DNA of 64,000 bases from JBBEAM01 sp040882845. Its GTDB lineage: Bacteria > Pseudomonadota > Alphaproteobacteria > Kiloniellales > DSM-21159. The notes beneath the pieces are model-generated. The model ran no database searches, was not told the DNA's origin, and saw only the letters and a list, made by a program, of their open reading frames with translations. Positions 42,963 through 51,139 of this stretch are shown here, piece by piece. Positions within the stretch are counted from its first letter, which is position 1; each line of letters begins with the position of its first letter. A program made the translations under genes and the position numbers. The DNA is taken from the NCBI GenBank assembly GCA_040882845.1, contig JBBEAM010000007.1:1149709-1213708 (forward strand), read 5' to 3'.

Positions 42963-43796
42963 ATGCCCAAGCTATTGAGCGAAGCGGAGGTCGAGAGCTA
43001 CCGCCGCGATGGCTACTACTTCCCGCTGCGCGCGATGCCGGCCGGGGAAGCGCTCAGCTACCGGCAGCGGCTCGAAAGCTACGAACGCCAGACCGGCGCG
43101 CCGATCCACAGCAACTATCGGCACAAGGTCCACCTGCTGTTCACCTGGGCCAACGAGTTGGTCCACCATCCGCGAATTCTCGACGCCGTCGAGGATGTCC
43201 TCGGTCCAAACCTGCTGTGCTGGACCACCAACTTCTTCATCAAGGAGGCGCACACCCAGGACTTCGTTTCCTGGCATCAGGACTCGACCTACTGGGGTCT
43301 CAATTCCGACGAGGTTGTCACCGCCTGGGTGGCCTTCACTGACGCGCCGGTCGAAAGCGGCGCCATGAAGTTCTGGGCGGGCAGCCACAGGATGGAGCAA
43401 ATTGACCATCGAGATACCTTCGACGATCACAACCTGCTGAGCCGCGGCCAGGAAATTACCGTCGCTGTGCCCGCCGACGAAGGCGTCCTAGTGCCGCTGA
43501 AGGCCGGCGAGTTCTCGCTGCATCACGTCAAGCTGGTGCACGGCTCGGAACCCAACACCACCGGCGACCGGCGCATAGGCTTGGCGATCCGCTATATCCC
43601 GACCCATGTCCGCCAGCTCAAGACCGAGGATTCGGCGATGCTGGTGCGCGGCCGCGACGCCTATGGCAACTTCGACCCTGAGCCTCAGCCGGAAGGTGAC
43701 CTCGACGAAGACGCCCTCGCCGCCCACCAAGACGCCGTGCAGCGGCAGGTCGCCGCGCTCTATTCCGGCACCCAACGTCAGGAATTCCGCCGCTAG
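42963..43796 (+). CDS. Phytanoyl-CoA dioxygenase (PhyH) family Fe(II)/2-oxoglutarate oxygenase
   Basis: The 277-residue protein has the PhyH pattern with the metal-binding HxD in FVSWHQDSTYWG, the distal His in VHGSEPNTTGDRR and the 2-oxoglutarate Arg a few residues later. The family includes PhnY* (PhnY-star), which hydroxylates 2-aminoethylphosphonate, and syringomycin-type halogenases. Next to a phosphonate operon, a role in hydroxylating a phosphonate is plausible. No PhnZ partner (HD-domain phosphonatase) was found, so if it is PhnY*-like the next step must be elsewhere. A ribosome site GGAGGAAACGAG precedes the start. Confidence 0.85.
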   Translation: MPKLLSEAEVESYRRDGYYFPLRAMPAGEALSYRQRLESYERQTGAPIHSNYRHKVHLLFTWANELVHHPRILDAVEDVLGPNLLCWTTNFFIKEAHTQDFVSWHQDSTYWGLNSDEVVTAWVAFTDAPVESGAMKFWAGSHRMEQIDHRDTFDDHNLLSRGQEITVAVPADEGVLVPLKAGEFSLHHVKLVHGSEPNTTGDRRIGLAIRYIPTHVRQLKTEDSAMLVRGRDAYGNFDPEPQPEGDLDEDALAAHQDAVQRQVAALYSGTQRQEFRR

Positions 43797-43962
43797 CGGC
43801 TGGGAAGCGGATTTTCAGCCTAAAAGTCCATAACCCGCCGGGTTTCTCCCACTTTTGGGGGAAAAAGACCCATTTTCCGCCCTGCTTCTTCGGGCCCAGG
43901 GATCCCATATCCCTAGTTATGCAGGGGTCCGCAGACACGACAGCGTGGAGCAGGAGCCAGAC

Positions 43963-44337
43963 ATGACCGAACGCAAGACAACACGGACAGCCGGCAGCTA
44001 CAGGCCAGCCCCTTCCCGCCCCGAACGCAGGAGCCTGGCGCAGCCACCGGACGACGGCCAGCTTCTCAAAGTAGTGGCCTTCCTCACCGAGCGCCAACCC
44101 TACAATGTGCTGCGCCTAGCCGCCTGGAAGGCTGGAGAGGACGAAGCGCTGGAATGCTATCGCCGGAGGCGGCCGCTACCGCCACGGACCCGGGCCGAGT
44201 TGGATGCGATGCTCGAGGAACGGATGCGCCTCGAGCATGGCATCGCCGCGCGTTGCGAGACCGACGCCGCAGGCCTGGTGACCCTCCTGTTCGACTTCCT
44301 GGCTCTGGCTGCGGTTTTGTTCCTGCTGATTGGCTGA
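43963..44337 (+). CDS. Small hypothetical protein with C-terminal membrane helix
   Basis: The product is 124 residues from ATG 43963, with CAGGAG about seven bases before it. It begins with a basic, Pro/Arg-rich segment (about residues 1-40), then a charged helical region (about 45-100, rich in Arg, Glu and Leu), and ends with one hydrophobic helix (VTLLFDFLALAAVLFLLIG). This would make a tail-anchored inner membrane protein. No family was recognised. It is flanked by PhyH and the convergent GMC gene, and its coding character is moderate. Confidence 0.6.
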   Translation: MTERKTTRTAGSYRPAPSRPERRSLAQPPDDGQLLKVVAFLTERQPYNVLRLAAWKAGEDEALECYRRRRPLPPRTRAELDAMLEERMRLEHGIAARCETDAAGLVTLLFDFLALAAVLFLLIG

Positions 44338-44343
44338 CGCAGT

Positions 44344-45963
44344 CTAGCGCGCATCCGCAAGGATCATTTCGGCGGCCTTTTCGGCGATCATCACGGTCGG
44401 CGAGTTGGTGTTGCCCGAGGTGATGGTCGGCATCACCGAGGCGTCGACCACCCGCAACCCCTGGATTCCGTGGACGCGCAACCGCGCGTCGACCACGGAT
44501 TTCTCGTCATTGCCCATCTTGCAAGTGCCGACGGGGTGGAAGATCGTTGTGCCGATATTTCCGGCCTCGCGGATCAAATCCTCCTCGCTCTCGATCTCGG
44601 CGCCCGGCTTGAACTCCTCGGGCTGATATTTCGCAAAGGCCTGCGCTGCGCAGATTTTTCGCGTCAGGCGGATGGCATCGGCCGCAACCTTGCCGTCCGC
44701 TGGATCGGAGAGGTAGCGCGGCTGGATCGTCGGCATGTCCCGGAAGTCCGGGCTGGCGATCCGAACCTGCCCCCGGCTCTGCGGCCGCAGGTTGCAGACC
44801 GAGGCGGTGAAGGCCGGAAAGGGATGCAGGGCGTCGCCGAGCTTCTCGGTCGAGAGCGGCTGGATGTGATACTCCAGGTTCGGCGTTTCACGAGAGGGAT
44901 CGCTCTTGGCAAAGCCGCCGAGCTGGCTCGGCGCCATGGTCAGCGGCCCGCGCCGCAAGAGGAAATACTCGATCCCCATACCTATCCGCCCGAACAGGCG
45001 GTTGGCCCGTTCGTTCAATGTCTTTACGTTTCTGACCTTGAAGACCATGCGGATCTGCAAGTGGTCCTGCAGGTTCTCGCCGACACCGGGCAGAGCGTGC
45101 CGCACCTCGATGCCATGTTCGCCTAGCAGTTCGCCCGGACCGATTCCTGAGAGCTGCAGGAGCTGCGGAGAGCCGACCGAGCCGGTGGCGAGAATCACCT
45201 CGCCTTTGGCCGCGGCCCGCGCCGGCGCGTTCTTAAGCTGAAAGTCGATCCCACTCACACGCTTGCCGTCGAAGCGCAGACGCTCCGCCTGGGCATGGGT
45301 CAGCACGGTGAGATTCTTGCGGTGGCGCACCGGTTTGAGGAAGGCCTTGGCAGTGCTGACCCGCACACCCCTGCGCTGGTTGACCTGGAAGTATCCGCAG
45401 CCCTCGTTGTCGCCGCGGTTGAAGTCGTCGAGCTTGGGAATGCCGACCTCGGCCGCCGCCTCGCGGAAGGCATCGAGGATTTCCCAGGTCAGGCGCATCT
45501 CCTCGACCCGCCACTCGCCGCCGGCGCCATGGAAATCGTCGGCGCCGCGCACCTGATCCTCGGAGCGGATGAAGCAGGGCAGCACGTCCTCCCAGCCCCA
45601 GCCGACATTGCCGAGCTGGCGCCAGTGGTCGTAATCGCGCGCCTGGCCGCGCATGTAGATCATGCCGTTGATCGAGGAGCATCCGCCCAGGGTCTTGCCG
45701 CGCGGGTAGGCCAAGACCCGTCCATTGAGCCCCGGCTCTGGGGCCGTGGAGAAGCACCAATCGGTGCGCGGGTTGTTCATGGTGAAGAGGTAACCGACCG
45801 GAATATGGATCCAGATGTAGTTGTCCCTCCCGCCGGCCTCGAGCAGCAGGACCCGCTTGTCCGGATCCGCCGAGAGGCGGTTGGCGAGCACACAGCCGGC
45901 CGAGCCGGCGCCAACCACGATGTAGTCGTAGCTGCCGAGATCCTTGCGATCCGCCTCGTTCAT
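44344..45963 (-). CDS. GMC family FAD-dependent oxidoreductase (choline dehydrogenase-like)
   Basis: The product is 539 residues from ATG 45963, with GGAG before it and the FAD motif DYIVVGAGSAGCVLANRLS starting near residue 11. Other GMC signatures are GGCSSINGMIYMRGQARDYD, ATGSVGSPQLLQLSGIG and the catalytic His region HPVGTCKMG near the end. BetA-like choline dehydrogenases share this plan, but many alcohol dehydrogenases do too. It follows the betaine/TMAO-type ABC operon on the same strand with a 187-base gap. A role in choline or another alcohol oxidation is likely; the precise substrate is not shown. Confidence 0.9.
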   Translation of the reverse strand: MNEADRKDLGSYDYIVVGAGSAGCVLANRLSADPDKRVLLLEAGGRDNYIWIHIPVGYLFTMNNPRTDWCFSTAPEPGLNGRVLAYPRGKTLGGCSSINGMIYMRGQARDYDHWRQLGNVGWGWEDVLPCFIRSEDQVRGADDFHGAGGEWRVEEMRLTWEILDAFREAAAEVGIPKLDDFNRGDNEGCGYFQVNQRRGVRVSTAKAFLKPVRHRKNLTVLTHAQAERLRFDGKRVSGIDFQLKNAPARAAAKGEVILATGSVGSPQLLQLSGIGPGELLGEHGIEVRHALPGVGENLQDHLQIRMVFKVRNVKTLNERANRLFGRIGMGIEYFLLRRGPLTMAPSQLGGFAKSDPSRETPNLEYHIQPLSTEKLGDALHPFPAFTASVCNLRPQSRGQVRIASPDFRDMPTIQPRYLSDPADGKVAADAIRLTRKICAAQAFAKYQPEEFKPGAEIESEEDLIREAGNIGTTIFHPVGTCKMGNDEKSVVDARLRVHGIQGLRVVDASVMPTITSGNTNSPTVMIAEKAAEMILADAR

Positions 45964-46150
45964 CCCGTCTCCATCACCCATTCGCTCGACGGCCGCTACT
46001 GTGCCGACAAACCGGCTCACGAGCGTATTCATGGCAGCCAGACGCCGGCTTTCCAAGGGCCTAGCACACAATCCGCAGCGCTGAACGATGCGTGCTTTCA
46101 GGATAGGTGGTTTAGGGGTTAGGCCTTGTCCGCAAACGCCGGTACTTGGA

Positions 46151-48142
46151 TCAGCCGGTCCCCAGCTCCCGTTTGCGCCGCTGCGCCCAGGCAGAGATCA
46201 GCTTGTCTGCCGCCATGCCCATGAAGGCCACGCAGAGGCCGAGCACCAGGCCCTTGCCGGCATCGGCGGAGGTCAGGGCGCGCATGATTTCCTGGCCCAG
46301 GTCCCTGGTGCCGATGAAGGCGGCGATGATCACCATGAAGAGCGCGAACATGATGGTCTGGTTGACCCCAAGCATAATCTCCGGGAAAGCCAGCGGCAGG
46401 CGGACCTTGCGCAGGATCTGACGCTCCGTGCAGCCGGAGGTGATTGCTGCCTCGATGGTCTCCTTGGGAATGCCGCGCAGGCCGATCATGGTGTAGCGCA
46501 CGATCGGTATGGTCGCGTAGATCACGATCGCGGTGATCGCCGCGACGTCCCCGACCTGGAACAGCATGATCACCGGCAGCAGGTAGATGAAGGACGGGAA
46601 GGTCTGGAAGGTGTCGCAGATCAACTGCATCGCCGAGGTGCGCTTTTCACTACGTGCCGCCCAAACGCCCAGCGGCAGGCCGATCAGCAGGCAGACGAAG
46701 AGCGAGAAAACCACCATGTAAGCGGTAATCGATGCGCGCTCCCAGTACCCCGAGAAGGCGATGAACAGAACGTAGAGGCCGACATTAATCGCCAGTCGCA
46801 TCCCGCCGATCCGCCAGCCGGCGCCGAACGCCAGCGCGAACACAGCGGTCCAGGGCGCCCACTGGAAGATCGAGCGCAGCGGGATCAGAATATAAATCAG
46901 TAGGTTGTCGTGGAAGAATTGGAGCGCATCGTAAAGATTCAGCGTGATGAAATCGACGATGGCATCCCAGAAGGGCGCCGTGGTGACGGTTAGCGACTTC
47001 GGCAGCTGGATCGCCACCGGCGTGGCCAAGGCCAGTACCCCGGCGGCAATCGCCGCCACCGCCGCCGCCACGATGTGCGGATGCCGCCGCCAGTAGGGCC
47101 CCTCGGGAAGGCGCTCCGGCTGCTTTCGGCTAAGCGCCAGACTCAGGCGGTCGAGCATCACGGCCATCAGGACGATGGCGATGCCGATCTCTATCGCCTC
47201 TCCCAAGCGCAGGCTTTGCAGGCGGAACAGCAGATCCTGGCCGAGCCCCTTGGCGCCGACGAAGGAGGCAATCACCACCATCGCCAGGCACTGCATGATG
47301 ACCTGGTTGACCCCGACCATCAGGGTGTCGCGTGCGGCCGGAATCTCGACCTTCCACAGCATCTGCCACGGCGTGCAGCCGGTCATCTCGCCGGCCTCGA
47401 CCACCTCCTTGGAGATGCCGCGCAGGCCCAGGATCGTCAAGCGCGCCATCGGCGGCAAGGCAAAGAGGATCGTCGCGATCACCCCCGCGCGGTGGGAAAC
47501 GCCGATGAAGACGGCGACGGGAATCAGATAGGAGAAATGCGGCAACGACTGCATCACGTTGAGAAAGGGCCAGAGCACCCGCTCGAAGGGCTGCCATTTG
47601 ACCGCGAAGATCCCCAGCCCCATCGCCAGGGCGCCGGCCAGTGGCGCTGCGACCAGCACCACCGACAGCGTGACCATCGACAGTTCCCACTTGTTGAACA
47701 GCGCGAAGTAGAAGATGCAGCCGCCGGCCAGCACAGCCAGCCGCCAGCCGCCCAGCCAGTGCCCCAGAATGGCGGCCAGGGCGACGGTCATCACCCATGG
47801 CATGGGCGGAAGCTCGGGCGTATCGAAGCCGGAAACCAGGACGCCTTCGATCAGATCCAACGGCCATTCCACCGCCATGCCCACGGCGCGTGTCATATCG
47901 CGGAAGGTGGTGTCGCCGATCAGCGGTTCCCGGCGCAGGAACTCGACAACGGCGTTGATCCAGTCGATGAAGGGAATGGTCCAGCTTTCCGGAAGCAGGA
48001 CCGCCCAGTCGGGCAGCAGAGGCTTGGCCAGCAGAAGCAGCACGAACGGCCCGAACGCGATTGCCGCCAGCAGAATCCGCTGTGCGTCGAGACCCCTGCC
48101 CGCCGCTCCACTATTGGCCGCGTCCGTGCTGACGACGCTCAT
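46151..48142 (-). CDS. Fused two-domain betaine/TMAO-type ABC transporter permease (TmoW-like)
   Basis: The 663-residue protein contains two homologous permease halves, each with a coupling loop: GLRGISKEVVEAGEMTGCTP (N-half) and GLRGIPKETIEAAITSGCTE (C-half), each followed by a matching helix. Most betaine permeases (ProW) have one copy, so this is an internally duplicated fusion, as in TMAO-transporter TmoW proteins. It partners the ATPase upstream by six bases. The substrate is glycine betaine, choline, carnitine or TMAO; the TorRST set nearby makes TMAO attractive. Confidence 0.88.
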   Translation of the reverse strand: MSVVSTDAANSGAAGRGLDAQRILLAAIAFGPFVLLLLAKPLLPDWAVLLPESWTIPFIDWINAVVEFLRREPLIGDTTFRDMTRAVGMAVEWPLDLIEGVLVSGFDTPELPPMPWVMTVALAAILGHWLGGWRLAVLAGGCIFYFALFNKWELSMVTLSVVLVAAPLAGALAMGLGIFAVKWQPFERVLWPFLNVMQSLPHFSYLIPVAVFIGVSHRAGVIATILFALPPMARLTILGLRGISKEVVEAGEMTGCTPWQMLWKVEIPAARDTLMVGVNQVIMQCLAMVVIASFVGAKGLGQDLLFRLQSLRLGEAIEIGIAIVLMAVMLDRLSLALSRKQPERLPEGPYWRRHPHIVAAAVAAIAAGVLALATPVAIQLPKSLTVTTAPFWDAIVDFITLNLYDALQFFHDNLLIYILIPLRSIFQWAPWTAVFALAFGAGWRIGGMRLAINVGLYVLFIAFSGYWERASITAYMVVFSLFVCLLIGLPLGVWAARSEKRTSAMQLICDTFQTFPSFIYLLPVIMLFQVGDVAAITAIVIYATIPIVRYTMIGLRGIPKETIEAAITSGCTERQILRKVRLPLAFPEIMLGVNQTIMFALFMVIIAAFIGTRDLGQEIMRALTSADAGKGLVLGLCVAFMGMAADKLISAWAQRRKRELGTG

Positions 48143-48148
48143 GACGGA

Positions 48149-49174
48149 TCACCCGCTCCCGTAGATGACGTCGATCAAGCGCTCCCGACCGAGCCGGCCG
48201 ACCAGGCGACCCTCCCGGTCGACCACCGGCAAGTCGGAGTCCGAACTCAGGACCCGCCGGGCGATGCTGGCCAGGGGATCCTTGACCGCCAGGGGCGAAG
48301 TGCCGTTCAGCTTGGCGCCAGCCTCCATGGGCTCCATCACTGCGCCGACAGTCAGAATCTTGTCGCGGGCGACGTCCTTGGTGAACTCGGCGACGTAGTC
48401 GGTCGCCGGGTTGGTGATCAGCTCCTCCGGCGTGCCAAGCTGCACGATCTCGCCCTCGTACATGATGGCGATGCGGTCGGCGAGGCGGATCGCCTCGTCG
48501 AAGTCATGGGTGATGAAAACGATGGTTTTCTTCAGCAGACTCTGAAGCCGCAGGAATTCGTCCTGCATCTCGCGGCGGATCAGCGGATCGAGCGCCGAGA
48601 AGGGCTCGTCGAGGAACCACAACTCGGGGCCGACTGCGAGGGAGCGGGCAATTCCGACGCGCTGCTGCTGCCCGCCGGAAAGCTCGCGCGGATAGTAGGC
48701 CTCGCGCCCCTCGAGACTGACCAGCTTGATCATTTCCCGGGCCCGGGCATCGCGCGCGCCGCGGTCGATGCCTTGGACCTCGAGGGGGAAGGCGACGTTC
48801 TCCAACACCGTACGATGCGGCAGCAAGGCAAAGTGCTGAAACACCATACCCATCTTGTGGCGGCGAATCTCGATCAGCTCGCGATCCGAGATGCCGAGCA
48901 GGTTCCGGCCTTCGAAAAAGATTTCCCCGCCGGTCGGTTCGATCAGGCGGGAAAGGCAGCGCACGATGGTCGACTTGCCGGAGCCTGAGAGCCCCATGAT
49001 GATCAGGATTTCGCCCTCGCGGACGTCGAGCGAGGCGTTGCGCACAGCCCCAATGTAGCCGGCCTCGCGGATCGTTTCGGCTGTCGGCGTATCGCCATGT
49101 TCACGCAGGAAGGCTTTGGGCGAGGGTCCGAAGAGTTTCCAGACACCCCGGCAGGAGAGGATCGGCTCCGTCAC
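48149..49174 (-). CDS. Betaine/TMAO-type ABC transporter ATP-binding protein (ProV/TmoV-like)
   Basis: The 341-residue protein has Walker A IMGLSGSGKSTIVRC, signature LSGGQQQRVGIARSLAV, Walker B LWFLDEPFSALDP and the switch segment FITHDFDEAIRLA. The C-terminal part (about residues 275-335) contains a single CBS-like segment (VMEPMEAGAKL, later LPVVDREGRLVGRLGRERL), as in the ProV family, where it senses ionic strength. It shares an operon with the fused permease; the binding-protein gene is upstream behind a terminator. Confidence 0.92.
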   Translation of the reverse strand: MTEPILSCRGVWKLFGPSPKAFLREHGDTPTAETIREAGYIGAVRNASLDVREGEILIIMGLSGSGKSTIVRCLSRLIEPTGGEIFFEGRNLLGISDRELIEIRRHKMGMVFQHFALLPHRTVLENVAFPLEVQGIDRGARDARAREMIKLVSLEGREAYYPRELSGGQQQRVGIARSLAVGPELWFLDEPFSALDPLIRREMQDEFLRLQSLLKKTIVFITHDFDEAIRLADRIAIMYEGEIVQLGTPEELITNPATDYVAEFTKDVARDKILTVGAVMEPMEAGAKLNGTSPLAVKDPLASIARRVLSSDSDLPVVDREGRLVGRLGRERLIDVIYGSG

Positions 49175-49248
49175 GGTTCCAGCCTCGCTATCGGCTATGT
49201 CCGGCGCGACGGTCAGGACCGCCGGCCGGAGCTTTAGATTGGCGCGGG

Positions 49249-49293
49249 AAAAAGAGCATCGCCGGAAACGGAGGCCGTGTTCCAGCGATGCTC
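49249..49293 (-). terminator. Intrinsic terminator or attenuator between binding-protein and ATPase genes
   Basis: On the minus strand GAGCATCGC (49293-49285) pairs with GCGATGCTC (49262-49254), with extra pairing of GGAA with TTCC just inside, and is followed by TTTTT (49253-49249). It lies just after the binding-protein gene and before the ATPase, so it should raise binding-protein output relative to the membrane genes. Confidence 0.85.
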
Positions 49294-49303
49294 CAGTCCG
49301 GCT

Positions 49304-50263
49304 TTAGCTGCTCGTGTCGCCAAGCCAGGAACGCCACTTGGACTCGTTCTCGGCCATCCAAGCGTCCGCCGCCTCTTCCGGCTCCATGCCGTCGACGTCG
49401 GCGAGCTTGGCCATCACCGCGATATCCAAGTTCGAGAAGTTGATCTGCTGCAGGATCTTGTAAGCGCCCGGCCACTTCTCCGGGAAGCCTTCCCAGACGC
49501 CGATCTTCAGATAGCCGTCCTTGGGATTACCGCAGTCGTAGGTCTTGTCCGGGTTCGTGCCCCAGGAGGGATCGTCCTTGCAGGCCGCCTCGTACTCCGG
49601 GAACTCGATGAAGCTGCCCTCGTAGAGCGCCTCGATGAAGTTCGGCGTCCAGTTGAAGAGCACGATCGGCTCCTTGCGCTTCGACGCGGACTCGAGCTCC
49701 GCCCAGAGAGCGGCGGCGGAGCCGGCGTTGACCACCTCGAAGTCCATGCCGAGCCCCTCGACGCGCTCGTGGTCATGCTTCAGCCAGTCGACCGGTCCGG
49801 CCAGGAAGCGGCCCTTGGGCGCGGTCTCGGGCGTGGTGAAAAGCTCCGCGCATTCGTTCAGCGCTTCCCAATCCGGCAGGCCGGGGCAGGCTTCCTCGAC
49901 ATAGGACGGATACCACCACTCCTCGCGGGTCTTGGCATCGTGGCTCGCGGCGTCGATGACGCAGCCTTCCTCGACCACCTTCTCGAAGGAGACGCCGAAG
50001 GCGCCTTGCCAGACCTCGTGCACCAGGTCGACATCGCCCTCGCACATCGAGGTGTAGACGACCTGACTGTCGGCCGGGATGTACTCGGCCTTGAGACCGG
50101 CCTCGTTGAAGATCTTGCCGACGATGTGGGCGCCGACGATCTGGCTGGACCAGTTATGCAGGGGAATCTTGATCGGGTCGCTGGAATCCTCCGCAAAGGC
50201 CGGCCCTGAGAGCGTGAGCGCGGCACCGAGACAGCCGGCAACCGCCATTGACTTGGCTAGCAT
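49304..50263 (-). CDS. Betaine/TMAO-type ABC transporter substrate-binding protein (TmoX/ProX-like)
   Basis: The 319-residue protein has a signal peptide ending FAEDSS and an OpuAC-type fold. Aromatic residues that could form the cage for a quaternary or methylated amine are plentiful: HNWSSQIVG, REEWWYPSYVEE, GPVDWLKHDH, LFNWTPNF. The Cys pairs in CPGLPDWEALNEC and the AACKDD/YDCGNPKDGYL region are like those in TMAO-binding TmoX proteins. It is the first gene of the transporter operon and diverges from the response regulator gene 78 bases away. Confidence 0.88.
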   Translation of the reverse strand: MLAKSMAVAGCLGAALTLSGPAFAEDSSDPIKIPLHNWSSQIVGAHIVGKIFNEAGLKAEYIPADSQVVYTSMCEGDVDLVHEVWQGAFGVSFEKVVEEGCVIDAASHDAKTREEWWYPSYVEEACPGLPDWEALNECAELFTTPETAPKGRFLAGPVDWLKHDHERVEGLGMDFEVVNAGSAAALWAELESASKRKEPIVLFNWTPNFIEALYEGSFIEFPEYEAACKDDPSWGTNPDKTYDCGNPKDGYLKIGVWEGFPEKWPGAYKILQQINFSNLDIAVMAKLADVDGMEPEEAADAWMAENESKWRSWLGDTSS

Positions 50264-50341
50264 GCTTTACCTCCTCGTTCAGAGTTTGGCGCCGGTAAGC
50301 CCGGTCGCCTTTCTTTCTGCTTCGAAGTCTAACGAAGCGAT

Positions 50342-51139
50342 GTGAACGAGGCAGAGACAGGGCGTGAAAAAATTGTGCAGAGTTGTGAAATCTTGTTAAC
50401 GTTATGCTACGCTAGGGCAAGCGAGGGGACGAAGCTGCAACCTGAGGCACACCATATACTGGTCGTCGAAGACGATCCCGTGACCCGGGCGAAACTCGCC
50501 GGCTATCTGGAAGCCGCCGGACACCGGGTGGGAGAAGCCGCCGACGGCAACGAGATGCGGCGCATCCTGGCGAAGGATCCGGCCGAGCTGCTGCTGCTCG
50601 ACATCAACCTGCCCGGCGAGGACGGTCTCGAGCTGACCCGCGAGCTGCGCGCCCGCTCGGAAATCGGAATCATTCTGGTAACCGGGCGCACAGACGACAT
50701 CGACCGTGTCGTCGGGCTGGAGATCGGCGCCGACGACTACGTGACAAAGCCCTTCAATTCCCGCGAGCTGCTGGCGCGGGTCAAGGCGGTGCTGCGCCGT
50801 TCCGTCGCGCAGCAGCGCGCGGAGTCTCCGCTGCGCCGCTTCGGCCCCTGGAGCTTCGACATGCGGGCGCGCAAGCTAAGCTCCGACAGCGGCGCACACT
50901 TGCCGCTGACCCGCGCCGAGTACGAACTGCTCTCGGTCCTGGTCGACCGTCCGGGACGAGTGCTGACCCGCGAGCGGCTGCTGACCCGTGTGACCCACCG
51001 CAGTTGGGAACCCAACGACCGCACCGTGGATGTCCTGGTGCGCCGTCTGCGGCGCAAGATCGAAAGCGATCCCAAGAACCCCGAGATCATCGTCACGGTG
51101 CATGGCGAAGGCTATCTCTTCGCGGCAGAGGTGACCTGA
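50342..51139 (+). CDS. torR: OmpR/TorR-like response regulator
   Basis: The 265-residue protein has a receiver domain (HILVVEDDPVTRAKLAGYL; phospho-acceptor D87 in LLLLDINLPGEDG; the Lys in DDYVTKPFNSREL) and a winged-helix DNA-binding domain of the OmpR type. Adjacent genes encode TorS- and TorT-like proteins, so this is the probable TorR equivalent. The start is uncertain: GTG 50342 gives a 37-residue extension with no family similarity, while the receiver domain begins near base 50450. Other GTG, TTG or CTG codons inside the extension are possible. The gene converges on torS with a 28-base overlap. Confidence 0.85.
   Translation: MNEAETGREKIVQSCEILLTLCYARASEGTKLQPEAHHILVVEDDPVTRAKLAGYLEAAGHRVGEAADGNEMRRILAKDPAELLLLDINLPGEDGLELTRELRARSEIGIILVTGRTDDIDRVVGLEIGADDYVTKPFNSRELLARVKAVLRRSVAQQRAESPLRRFGPWSFDMRARKLSSDSGAHLPLTRAEYELLSVLVDRPGRVLTRERLLTRVTHRSWEPNDRTVDVLVRRLRRKIESDPKNPEIIVTVHGEGYLFAAEVT

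Noticed and set aside
43820..43870. Candidate terminator after the PhyH gene (AACCCG/CGGGTT and nearby C/G runs)
   Set aside because: The stem is short, with too small a loop, and no T run follows closely; too weak to annotate.
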